Shown: positions 12,791 to 25,987 of the stretch, in pieces | Layout: each line of letters opens with the position of its first letter | Position numbering within the stretch: the stretch's first letter is position 1 | Source: Tubiluchus corallicola | Lineage: Eukaryota > Priapulida > Priapulimorpha > Priapulimorphida > Tubiluchidae | DNA length: 64,000 nt | Direction of reading: 5' to 3' | Assembly (NCBI GenBank): GCA_030141605.1 | Contig: JAQGDQ010000305.1 | Span: 188,001 to 252,000, forward strand | Translations under genes and position numbers: made by a program | Notes under the pieces: generated by a model | The model's input: the letters and a program-made list of their open reading frames with translations, nothing else | What the model was told of the DNA's origin: nothing | The model's database searches: none

Positions 12791-14174
12791 CAAGTGCATC
12801 TTTAAAATATTTCTTGTTCGAGCTTGTAACTTTCGTAACTATGTGTAACTTAGTACAGCCTAGGTATCGCGGCATAATCGTGGCCTGGTGTAATTAGCAG
12901 CCGAAGCACGAGATAAATGTGCACCGGACAACTGACAACTCATCACAAATCAATAACAAAACATAATAATAATAATAAACAAATAACATAACAAAAAAGA
13001 GCTAGTTTTTAGATAACAGGAACAAAAGCACGGTTTTAGATGGGACATTCACCATTTAATAGAGGAGTAAACTTTAGTTTAGGATAAGCAAGCGAAAAAC
13101 TTTCCAAGACTACTATTGAATCATTCATTATTGAAAAACACTAGGTCAAACTTTGCGTCCTGAACACCACAAAAAACGTTTGCCTCTGTAAAATGAGACT
13201 TTACGGGGTCAGTAAAGAAATGTTCATTGGTGGAGACTGTCTATAAAACTTTACTAGGAGCGAATCCTTTTCCGGGCATCGAGTATTCAAGAGCTCGAAG
13301 TCGAGTGTCCTAGCAACGTTCGAAGGACATTTTAAACCTTACCTGTGTAAACTCTGCAACCGCTTATAAGATTTATACAAAAATTGGTCGTTCGAGTAGA
13401 AGACGACAGATCAAATTTGTCGTTACATATTGACGAAAAATGCAAAAATAGCAAAACATTTATTGCGAAGTCCGCGACTTCTTTTCTTTTTCCTTGAAAC
13501 CCTACCGGGATCAGTTCGTTAAAATGATATTTTTTGAGATTCGCATTCTACAGAGACAAAAACAAGAATGGACAAGTGGCAGAAATGATTTGTGAACACA
13601 GTTTAACACTCTCACCAGAATTCTTGCGTTATTAGAAACCAATATCTAACCACAAATGGTTATAGAATAATGCGGAGTTTAAACTCCTATGCTATCTACA
13701 GTTACTATTACACTAATCCTACCGTGTATCATGAATCAGGAAAAGTATCAAACACAGAATTATAGTACTATGATTTCTAGACACGTTTATATGCATATCA
13801 CTAACAGTACCACGCAACTCTGAGTACTCTCTCCTTATATGCTCTTCATGTATATGCCTATTATGCTGTCTCCTGACGTTTAAATTGGCAGCAAATGTGC
13901 TAGCAACATCCGTTTTTTATTGATCATTATTATAAGCTCAGTACTAGTTTGCAGTCAACCTTATCCTCTTCTGTGGTGCAATGGTCTTAATTAGCAGGTT
14001 GGTCAACACGCCCAGAACTGCCTTTGCGTACGAGTTTGTCTACACTTTTTATGTTTAAAAATTGGCTGTACTTAACGTCTCTTACACTTCTTATTCTCTC
14101 ATTCTTATAGTGTTTCACGCTCGCATCCATGATTCGTTCATTTCTGCTCCTATTTTCTTACTCATTTTTAATCA

Positions 14175-14262
14175 TTCGATTATTCATTCCCTCGTTCATT
14201 CCTTTCTTCGTTCATTTACCCATTCGTTCGTTCGTTCGTTCGTTCGTTCATTCATTCATTTA
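14175..14262. repeat. Tetranucleotide tract (ATTC/TTCG)
   Basis: Irregular ATTC units turn into consecutive TTCG units near 14224-14247, then ATTC again. The plus-strand frame across it is compositional, not a gene. Confidence 0.85.
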
Positions 14263-14581
14263 AATTAAGTTAAAACTTAAAAGTTGTGTAAAATTGACTA
14301 ATATCAATATCCGTTAAGATCACAATCAGGCAATTAGGTTGTAGAATTAAAATGATACAGTGAATAGACAAAAAAATTAAAGCTCAAAAAATATTGATCG
14401 TTGTGTATAAAAATTATGGTATATAAGATTAAATTTGTACAGCATGCTAAAACATAATATAAACCTAAAAGAAAATCTAAAAGTAACCTAAAGTCTATAA
14501 TGATAATATAAAAATACCACAGTAAAGATCAAATTTATAATACTGTTCTAAAACGCAATTAAAACGCTAAAAGTTCTGATA

Positions 14582-14753
14582 TTTCTTGAAATGGAATTTA
14601 TTGCCGACCGGTATCGAGCATCTAAACAAAGAAATTTACCAGAATTAAGAAACAACTTCGATTACAATTCCAATACAAATGAATTGTACTTCAAAGTTTT
14701 AATGATCAGTTTTATTTGAAACCGGTCGGAAATAAATTTCATTTTCAAGAAGT
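14582..14753. mobile_element. Fold-back MITE with about 30-bp terminal inverted repeats
   Basis: The left end TTTCTTGAAATGGAATTTAT is matched by the inverted right end (ACTTCTTGAAAATGAAATTT). Both arms continue into CCGACCGGT. The element is about 172 bp with no coding capacity and is flanked by TA on each side (14580-14581 and 14754-14755), as expected for mariner-like insertion. Confidence 0.7.
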
Positions 14754-15514
14754 TATGCTTATTTGCCAAATATGGATAATTCAATTCTGAAATTCATCTA
14801 AAATTTATAATGGTTATTTAAAAACACTATGTACAAATAATTTAAGATTGTTTGTTTCAAAGTAGTTTAATTCTGCCGCGAGTTTTGCGGACTTCAGGCT
14901 AACTGTTAGCTCCCACTTACTGTCGGAGAGAACTCTCAGCAACTGTCGGAAATTGGCAAAACCTACTGAGAGAACTCGCAAAGGTGTTTACCCGCGAGTT
15001 TATTCTCAAAGAGAAAACTCTCGACAGAAATCTCTCTAGTCTAAATGCACCGTTATATTAACATTGACACTGTTGTATAATTATGCTCGAGAATACTGCT
15101 GTTTTTTCCTTACGTACTCGGTTGTTTTTGTTTTTAATTATAAAAGTTGCACTCCTTCCAAATTCTCTTGTGTTATGTTGTGTAATAATTTTATCAAATC
15201 TTTGCTATAATTTGGCTGGCGCTGAATCAGCTGTTACAATTCGATGTGCTAACAGTTGTTCTAAAATTTATATATTTTTCAGTACATAAATTAAATATAG
15301 ATTAAATACAGAAAAAACAGGCTCGATAGGAATTACCTTAGCCTGTTCTAATCTTTCTTCTGCATTGTCTCGTTCAGAATTATTTTTACCGATTTGTTCG
15401 TTACATTACCATCCTTTCAAATATTGTTTGTAGTAGCGACTGTTTCCCTATATTGTACAACAATTTGTCAAGTAGAGTAGTACTATGGCACTTTGCATAA
15501 ATTACAGGTACTCG

Positions 15515-15690
15515 TTCGATTACTTATTTATTCATTTATTTATCAGCTTATACTTATTCACTTATTTATTCATTCATCAATCTATGTATCTATTCATTCA
15601 GTTATCAGTTATTCTGACTCAGTCAGTCAGTGAATCAGACAATCAGTCAGTTAGTCAGTCCATCAACCAGTTAATCAATCAAACTCAAGC
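15515..15690. repeat. Degenerate tetranucleotide tract
   Basis: TTAT/TCATT-rich units (15520-15605) are followed by CAGT-type units such as CAGTCAGTCAGT (15620-15670). The open frame across the tract is compositional. Confidence 0.7.
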
Positions 15691-15900
15691 AAAGTTTCGC
15701 AAATATTATTAGAGCGTTAAGAATCGTCGTCTTTTTGCATTTCCAAGTCGTATCACGTAGAAATGTAATTTCTGTGTTTTATTTTAAACAATTATGATAA
15801 TTCATCCGTATGCTATATAGTATGTACCGTGTTAAACGATGGTTTTGTCAATTTTCATGAAAAAAAAATCAATTTGGTCTTAAACTTTTGCAAATGATTG

Positions 15901-15939
<39 letters not shown>

Positions 15940-16326
15940 AAGCCATAAGCCTCTAGTTTTACAAAGTTATTATAATTATTGTTACATTTTGTTTGTAAAA
16001 ACACTTACAAACTTACAAGTTGCAAGGATCAACGGTTTAAAAATAACATAACGATCTTGTTCTTGTAAAACAGATTTATTAGTAGTCTAAAATATCCAAC
16101 TAAAATTAGATTAAATAAGCAATACTTTAATTAAGTGAAGGGAGTAAAACATCATAGTTATGGTAGTTTTCTTTCCAGACTGTTCATCACAATTATAATC
16201 TCATTCTCCATTTTTACTTGCTTGTAAAGTATTATTAAAGCACTATGGTCAGACGATAGGAATAAATTTATGGTCAGAACAAGTCTCTTAAGTATTCAAC
16301 GTTGGGCGTTTTACACTTATCTCAAA

Positions 16327-19300
16327 ATGGCCGAAAAACAAACTAGTAAGGTGGTTGCTGAGCACGACGATCATGAAATCAAACCTGAAAATTCCACTAG
16401 TAGTTGTAAAGAAACTGCTGCACATGGTCTGTATTCTTGTAGCAATTGATCAGAATTCTTTTCCGCGTGGATTCTGTTTTGTGAGAGTAATAACTAATAA
16501 GTCACTCATTTGCAAATACAAGTGTAAATAGTTTTAATAACAGCGTGTGTACTAATACTACAAAGTTAAAAGTGAAAGAGAGTATAAAAACCGGTTCATA
16601 TAAACAAGAAAGCAAAAAGTGCAACCGTGGCTCATCAAGAAAACTAAACCCTAATAAAAATGTAAAACTGTTGTTTTCAAATGTAGACTGCTTAAGAAAT
16701 AAAGTGCAGGAAATTAAAATGAGGTTACTGGAATTAAAACCTGACGTGATCTTCTTGTCTGAGATAAACCCGAAAAATGTTAGATATTCTTCACAACAGT
16801 CTGAATGATCCTGCCAGAATATGATATGTTCAGCAATTTGGATTAAAGAGGCATCGTCCTTTACGTGAGATCTACTTTGGCACCAGTCCAAGTTATGAAC
16901 TTATCAAATATTTTCACCTCCTTGTTGTGGGCTAAGATTTTTCTGCTAAATGGTAAAGAAATTTTGCTTGGAGGCATATACCGAAGTCCATAATATGGTC
17001 ATAAGGAAAATGGAAACCTGTTGAGATTGCTGGTACAGTTAGACAGACGAAAGTTGTGTGTGGAGATTTCAATTTTAGTAAGATAAACTGGAGTACACGA
17101 AGTGCTTCTACACCAGAAGTTAGTTTAGAGAATAAATTTTTGTATGCTGTATGTGATGGATATATGGAACAACTAGTAACTTTTCCAACTAGATATAGGG
17201 TTGACCTGAATCCTACTTTATTGGACTTATTGATTGTTAATAATCCACACATTCTATCAAACCTGCAGTCACATTCGCCAATTGGTAAAAGTGACCATCG
17301 AGTTATATCATGTAGCATCGAGGTTCCCTGGAAAGTAAAAATTACTAATCAAAAGAAATATAATTTTTACAAAGCAGATCATACAGCTATAAGAAATTAC
17401 TTAAATTCACAAGATTGAGATGTAATTTTTCGAGATAAAGATTTTTTGCCTGCAGCAGCGCATTCGAGGAAACATTGCATTTAGTAACAGATTTGTATGT
17501 ACCAGTGCAAAATCAAGGTAACCGTCAAAACCAAAGTGGTTCAATAATGAAATAAAATTCAAACTTAAGCACAAGAAAGCTGCATGGAGAAAGTATCGAA
17601 GGACAGCTCCTCGTGCCAATTATGAACAATACATTCGAACTAGAAATGATGTTACAACGTCAGTTAGAACAATGAGAAAAAACTTTGAGCAAACATTGTT
17701 GGAAGAATGTGGAAGTAATCCTAAAGCATTCTGGGCATATGTAAATTCTAACTTAATGAAAAAAGAAGGAGTGAGACCCTTAAAAAGAGAAGATGGTAGT
17801 ATTGGCACTACTGATCAAGATAAGGCTAATAAACTACAGAATTTTTTCACATCTGTTTACACAAATGAAGATAAAGCCAAGTTCCTCAATTACTACCAGT
17901 AACTGAACATAAACTTGATGTATGTAGCATCAGTAAATTAGAGCTTAGTACAAAAGTTAAAAAATGAAGGCTAATAAATCTATGGGCCCTGATGGAATCC
18001 GTGCAAGCATAATTAAGAATAATGAAGATATTCTTATCAGTCTCATGCTACAAATAATAAACCAAAGTTTATCCAGTAGTATATTACCACCGAGCTGAAA
18101 AATGGCCAGAGTTTCTGCTATCCACAAGAAAGGTGAAAGAGACTTAGCAAAAAAATTACAGACCTATCAATCTGACATCAGTTGTTTGTAAATTGCTAGA
18201 AGGAATACCAAGGGATAAAATCATATGGAAAATATATAGAAATATATATCACACTAAAATATATGGAAAAGCATGCTGCCTGGATAATTTGGAGGTCATG
18301 CAGAATAATATTAACTATGCTGACCAATGGTGTCGCCAATGGCAAATGGAATTTAACACCAAAAAATGTAAGCTCCTGACTTTTGGGAGGCATAATATTA
18401 CAAGTCGCACATATAAAATGGCACATGGTGTCGGAAAATCCGCTTTAAAACAAGCCTGGCTTCTTTGGTGGCCTTACAATATTATTTAGATTGTATGCTT
18501 CATTCATGCATGTGTCACCATGCGTTTAGTTAACTTTGCCTATAAAAATGAAGTTTCACCACTGGTCGGTGACCACCTATCAGCAGGTACCACAAAACGG
18601 TGGTCCCCCTTTTCTTGTTTTTTATATAGGCCTGTATGTGAGATTATTCATTTAAAGTGCTGTGAATTATGTGACTTTGTTATGATTTGTAACTTAATTT
18701 GAAATATAAAGTGTAACAGTTAAATTTGAATTTTGTTAATAAAGTGTGTTATTAGTGTGGCCACAATTTATACAAATCGTTATGTTTCTCTAATGACTAT
18801 TTTTGACTGGATTATTTTCTTTAATAAAGCTATTTGGCATCAAATTCAATTTTTTCGATACATGGACAAAGTTATAGAGAAATTATAAGCGTCACTGAAG
18901 AAAAAGATCTGGGTATCACCATCGACATTATGCTGAAATTTCAAACACATATAAATAACGTTGTTAACAAAGCACATGGAAGACTGACCTCAATCAAGTG
19001 TACCTTTTCTTATTTTGATGGATCTATGATGACTAAGCTATACAGGTCAATGGTTCGCCCTATATTGGATTACGGTGATGTGATATGGAGCCCAAGTCGT
19101 CAAGACATGATAAGGAAAATTGAAAGTATGCAACGTCGAGCTACTAGACTCATAGCTACAGTTTCTCATTTATCATGTGCTGCAAGACTTAAGAATCTGG
19201 GGCCTTACCACTCTGAAGTATAGATGCAAAAGACAAGACTTAATTCAAACATTTCAGATCCTTAAAGGTACAGAAACCATCAACAGCAAAATATTTTTCC

Positions 19301-22300
19301 ATCGACAGACATATCATGGTACCAGAGGTCACTACTACAAAATTACGAAGAGAACAGTTCTCCAAAGGTGTAGAAGAAAGAGGTTGAGATTTGCAAGACG
19401 AGTAATTTTAACTGAATGGAAATGTTCCATTAAAATGAATAGCCTGACACTGTAGTTCAAGCCTCCAATCCTGCCCAGTTTAAGATTCATCTTGATAGAC
19501 ATTGGAAATGCAATCCAGAAAAATATATAGATCCCAGATTGCCACAATAGCTACAGGAAATCTTGCGCCACACTTCATGATCGCAATGTGGCCACCTATT
19601 TTCTTCATTTTTATTTTTAATAAAGTAAACAAGAAAGAGTGGATAGGACCATAAACTGTTTATGCTTAACCTCTATTCTTCGACAGTAACGGTAATAAGT
19701 GCATAACTAACACTAAGTGCATCCTACTTTGTGGTTTTTAATTTTTGATAAAAAGTCTAAGAAGATTTAAAAACAAATTTTTCCAAAACGTAGTTTACAG
19801 GTGTGTTTGTTTAAGTGTAGCAGTTTGTTTAACATAGATTCATTAATTCTGTTGATTAAGTATATTGAAAACTATGTTGTCAAAAACATTCATAGATTCA
19901 TTTTTGTTTTCCAGCTCAAGCAGATAAGAGTTTATCTAATAGGCAAGAAGAGTCTGTAGTAACTACTGATAAAGAAGAGAGCAATGATGACGAAGTTGAC
20001 AGTGGTATGGGTTATAAGTGGATAATAGAAGCATCATTAAGATTTCGATCAATTTTTTATTCATATATGGTGCATAACCTTTTGCTAGGGGTACAACGAG
20101 TAGCAGTACAGAACAATTTATTGCATGAAAGGAATGCTGAAACAATAGAGAGTCTATCGCGTTCTTAAAGTTTTTTCATTACTAATTCTTATGGCCTATT
20201 ATCAGTTATTACTATTTTAAGAATTGCTATAAATTTATGTACTTTGTGATGTAAAGGTAGCTGTTGTTTATCTTGCAAAATAAATTGAATTGAAATTGAA
20301 AAAAAGGTTTTTGTGTGACAACCCCACGCATATTGCACAGCGTGAAATCTTGAGGAGTATGGTCAAAGGCAGTGACCTGAAATCTCTGGGATTAATTTTT
20401 TTAATTGAGCAATATTTCCTGGTAAATCACTGCACCTCAACTCTGCCAAAAACCTTGGAGTTATCATGAAGCAAGAAAGAACAGAGTGGACAGTAACATT
20501 AAAATGATAAAAACGTGCCATTTATCTATATTCAACAGATGAATTTGTGAGACCTGCAAGATGTGTAGGAGGATCTTAAGTCCTTTGAGTCATCTATTCT
20601 AATCACACCTTTCAAGATGTGAGGCTATGCAAAACGTACGAACCTTCTGCACAAAAGTCTGAGGCCATGATAAATTCACTATTGTTTGAACAATATTTTC
20701 GATGCTATTATTATTCTGTGCTATTACTCCTTATTTTTGTATCTCTCGAGCAAAATGTTATGCACCACCCTATGCTTCACTCTGCTACCAAATCTCAGTA
20801 TCAGATGTCTCTTCATGTGTAGTGTTTATCAGTTTTGGGTATATCTCTGTATTTAGCCAGTTAACCTGGCACCTAGCCTCATGAACTTCTTCCTAAAACG
20901 TATTGTGAAGCCTATAGGAAGCTAGTGATGGATAACAGCTTAAACTAAACATATACCAACATTAATGCATAATTAGTTAAATTTATAGGGGTGGCTAGAC
21001 TAGAAGACCATATGGTTTGTTCGCCATCCCGTCTCTATAACTCTTCATTAAACTATACTGTACATATTGCTAATATAATATTACTAACTCAAAAGAGACA
21101 AATAAATAGAATTTGAATTGAATTGTACTGAATTGACAGGACCTTCGTTTTAATTCATCTCCATGTTGTTTTGCTTATCTACTTAATTATAATGCTTTAG
21201 AATTTTTACTTGTGAGCGCATATGGGTTAATGGCTTGTAGATTTTTTTGCTGAAGTGCTTATGTCAGAATTACCAAAATACAAGAAATTGTTCAAAATTA
21301 TTTCTGAGTGATCCATAGCAAAAATTTAGTATTTGCCATTTAAATTATGTGTTATTTTTTGATGATTTAGTGGAGCAAAAATACATATTTAATAAATATT
21401 TTAGTTGCTGAATATCTACAGCGATTACTTCTGGTAAAGGAGAAAGAAGAATCTCCACTATTGGATGAGCTGACTTTGGACGGTGTAGCCAAATATATGC
21501 TTAGTGAGAAATGTACGTATTTTTTTTTGCATATTCATGATTTTTTGTTGTTCTATTTCATTTATACGCTTCTTCGGGAAATTGGCCTGATATGGCTTCT
21601 AAATTTAATTAATTACATGTAATTGACCAACAACATTAGTATTGTTAATATAGAATTCTTACGTCATTTTCAGGTAAAAATGTAATTGTTATGACTGGAG
21701 CTGGCATATCAACTGGTTAGTATCCAAATTTTTAGTTTATTTCGGTCCAAAGAAGGTGAAATTTTTAAAAAACTAGCAGGAAAGTTGGCGATGTGATCGA
21801 AATTTAATGATGCTTTTCATGGTAACGGCAGCAGTTAGTCAAGGGGAAAAATTTCAGAAATCAGCAAATTTTTACAGGTTTTTTGATAGTTGATTTTATG
21901 CTTTTTGTCCTCAAAGCAGTCAAAGCAGCAGAGTATCGCTTTTTCCAAATTGATTGGTTATTTTCAATAATGAGAATTAACAATTAGGGTCTTATAGTGA
22001 GAAATCATTTTGAATGTATTTAACGTTGTGAATGTTGTCATTCACTGATCTTCTAATCCAAAAGGCTAAATCTGACCTTTAAAATGCTTCTCATTGTAGT
22101 TAATTATAGTTTAGTATCAGTAACGTTTATGTTCTTTTTTTTAACATGCTGTGTATGATACAATAGTAGTTGATTTAAATGACATGGGAACAACAGTAAT
22201 AAACGATTTAGTACTGTTTAGATAATTAATAGGCACATTAAGTTCATAATGTTTTTTGTGCAAGTCTAAATTTGATTTTTTATTTTACCAAGTATATGAT

Positions 22301-25300
22301 ATAAAAACACATAAGTCCAGTGAAAAATACTCTTATTACATATGTGTGCATTTGACTAGACTTAATTAGTATTCGCTATACTTTTCTAGATGCTTACTCA
22401 ATGTTGATTTGGACATGTGTTCACTTTTGTTTTTGTCTGACTTAGCTGCTGGGATTCCAGATTTTAGAAGTCCGGAAACCGGCTTGTATAATAAGTTAGA
22501 GAAGTACAACCTACCGCATCCACAAGCTGTCTTTGAGATTGGTTTCTTTCGGGTAGGTGTTAGAACTTGTGATTTTGTGATTCATAAATCATAATGCTAC
22601 CTATTTGATTAATTTACTTAGTTCAGCTAACTGACAACTCTTATTATGACTGGCTGGCTTGATTTAACCTTTACTTCGAGTCAAGTTTATAGTTGCCCGC
22701 AAATTAAAAACAACAATAAGTACAACATCACACACAGTACACACAATAATAAATTATTCTAGGATGCTCAGCATCAAAAGTGTCACAAAGTCTAATATGA
22801 CAGCTGTTGGCCTTGTCTAACTATAATTCCTATCTAAAAATTTCTTTCACTATTTTCTAATGTCAGAAGGGAAAGTTTAATTAAGGAATTGTATATAAAA
22901 TGTAAGCCATTCATCTTCGTATGTATAACAGTAAAGAACATAACATTATGATTTACTAAAATAGTTATAGCATAGTCAGTTAATTGCCAATTACACACGT
23001 CAACAGAATTCAAATTTAAATTGAAAACGGTGCCAAAATTAATTTGACATAATCGTTGCTATTTAAGGGTGGCTGACTAGATAACCTATGTGTTCTTCGC
23101 TGCCCTTCTCCTTTGTTACATAATGTTGCATGTATTCCTAATACTGTATTTTGTTAATTCTTGAGGAGTTAATAAATAAATTGAATTGAATTGTCTTCAT
23201 ATGAATAATTTTGCACTATGAGCTGCCATAAGTTTAGTTAAACTGTAATTATAAAAATTCTGCTATGCTGCCATGCCAAAATGATTAATGTGGCTAAAAA
23301 ATTAGGGTTTTCCGTTGCTTTCATGCTTTAGCAGCGGCAGCATTGAAGATTTTGTTATCATTTGTTTTTCATTTTAGGAAAATCCGCTTCCATTTTACAC
23401 GCTAGCAAAAGAACTCTATCCTAGCAAGTTTCAGCCAACTTTGTGCCATTACTTTATACGACTACTCCATGAGATGAACATTTTGCTTAGGAACTACACA
23501 CAGGTAACAAACATAAGTGAGATATCTGTAATTTTTATTTCGATTAGATGTTACTTGCAGTTTTATTTTTACTTGTTCTTTTCTTGATTTACCCAATTTT
23601 CTTACTGTTTACCCTCTCACAACTAGGTTATCATAACCGTTTATATTTTGGAGCATTTTCTGCATTACAAAAACATTTCCTTTAAAAGAAGAATTGTCTG
23701 TGAAATTTCATTTTTTGCTGTCATTTTGACATGATGAGTTTCCTTTGTTCACTATACTTTAACCTGGATTTTGTAATTCTATATTTCTGATACTTTATTA
23801 TGTTAAATTTTTAATTGCACCATTTTGTTGTACTAATATCATACTAAAATGGAAATCCCAGTGCTATGTCGAGTTAGAAAAGTCAGAACATTAGTGTCAA
23901 TTATCATTTGTTAGCTGTTACAACATATTTGAATTTGAATTTGAATTGCCCTCTTGGTGGCCTTACGTAAGTCGCGGCTTTCCTAGGTCTCTGCTAAAAC
24001 ATACATGATAAAATGTCATATGCTCATAATTAGATCATGCCTTAAGTAATAAGCTGTACATTGATGTGAATTGTTGTTTAGTCATAATAAATGGATTTGA
24101 TTTGAAAAAATACGAGGGAAAATAAAGAGCTTTGCTAGAAGTGGCATTTCTATCCATTTCCACTGTAAATTCAAAATATGGTAGGAAGTATAATTGTCAA
24201 AGATTTTCGTTATGTAAGTTACAAGTTTGCGAATAATTTTATTTGTTTTCATGAGTGCTTTCACTAATAAGTTTAAATAGGAAAGAAACAATGTTGAAGG
24301 TTTACCTTTTTGATGCTTTAAATTATATGAACTTGATAGTCAGAGTTTGCTTTTAGAATATTGACACTTTGGAGCGGAGAGCGGGCGTACCTGCAGAAAA
24401 GCTAGTGGAAGCTCACGGCACATTTCATACTGCTCACTGTATAGACTGTGGGAAGGAGTTCAGTGAGAACTGGGTGAAAGGTGAAATTAGGGACTAACTT
24501 GTTTGAACCATACTGAACTATTGTAGCATATTTACTTGCTAACATTTCTCTTTTCATTATTGTCACTGCAAGTAGAGTAACAGTAAACAGAGATGCGACA
24601 AAAGCCAAGCCTCTCGGGAAGTTGAGCTTATTTTAATATGTGAGAAACATGCTAGAATGTTCCAGCAGTGAAATTGTGAATATTCGGGCGCATTCATTTT
24701 GAATGAATATATTATGGCATCTTCTGCCAGGTACTTCGGCAATCTTTTTTTGGTTTTCAGAGTGATCTCCGTAAATTAAATAACCTGTCCGGCACCTACT
24801 ACATGCTCGCAAGTTTGCTTGTATATCTGAAAGTACCTGAATTGTGTAAATTAATCTTTTACACATTTATTGTACAATACTTACACATTTTAAAGTATAA
24901 TCCTGTGGATTAAAACTATATAATCACTTTAAATGTGGTCATAATTGACCCAATATAACTAATTTCTACATAAGCACAGTTAAACACTAGAACAATAGAA
25001 CTTCTGAGTGAACTGTAGAAATTTCGCAATGCATACCGTCACTACAGCTTGCTTTTACATCATTCACACTGCCCAGCAGGCAACAGATTGTCATTTTTTT
25101 CAAATATGATGGCAGCAATGTTTTTTTGCAATGAGAAGTATTTAAATTTCTTTTACATTTTTAAACATGCTGCATGTGGTGATATTAATATTTTTAATTG
25201 TGTATTAAAATGCAATAAACTTTGTTCGAGGATTGGCTTTTCCATTAAAAATATATTTTCAAGTGACACTTGCAAACACTACCTTAGTTCACCACACTTG

Positions 25301-25943
25301 ATAGTATGGCTGTTTGAATGAGACTAAAGTTCTAATGATTTCAGTGATGTGAGTGATGTGAATTTTTTCTTCTAGACAAAGTGTTTGCTGATGAAGTGCC
25401 ATTTTGCACGGATGAAAGTAGTCCATTGCATGACACGGATTATGCCAATGCTGGGCTTGTTAAACCTGGTGAGTAACAAATAAATTCATTTTTATGTTGT
25501 TCATGACAACAGGTCCATTTTAACAGCATTGTAGGCCCCGGACAAAGCAGTGCACTGGGTACCCTACATACGCAACCACTCACAGTAATAAAAATGTAAA
25601 CGGTCGATAAAATGAAATGTACATTTATTGTATTAGCACCAGTGATGAGCGGATCGGATCGGACCAATATCCGCAAAATTTTTTGTGAACCACACCGGAT
25701 TGAAGATAAGGAATTATGCAGGCCAAATGAAGATAAAAAATTTGGCGGATCGGATCTTTGCTCATTTTAATTTTTGTTAATGTTAATCCACGATAAATAA
25801 CAATGTGCGCATTGTGGGAAGTAAATGTTAGACTGACACTCATCACAAGTACCAAGTTGAAGAACAATGAAATTAGAATAATAATTAGCTTCATTAATCA
25901 TTAAACGATCATACTACTGTACTAGTAGTAGTAGTAGTAGCAG

Positions 25944-25987
<44 letters not shown>

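Larger units (their letters stand above)
12830..16326. other. Intergenic stretch upstream of SIRT2
   Basis: No exon recognised. Contains a fold-back MITE (14582-14753), GAGAGAACTCTC-like palindromes near 14930-15030, tetranucleotide-rich tracts (14175-14262 and 15515-15690) and a short (TA)n run (15907-15934). The SIRT2 promoter should lie at the right-hand end; no TATA box or CpG-rich block stands out. Confidence 0.5.

Noticed and set aside
18834-19223. 129-codon frame as an independent gene
   Set aside because: It is the LINE reverse-transcriptase C-terminal region continuing from before the nested insert.
25922-25985. CRISPR-like or coding triplet repeat
   Set aside because: Simple AGC/AGT microsatellite with no spacers, in a eukaryotic transposon.
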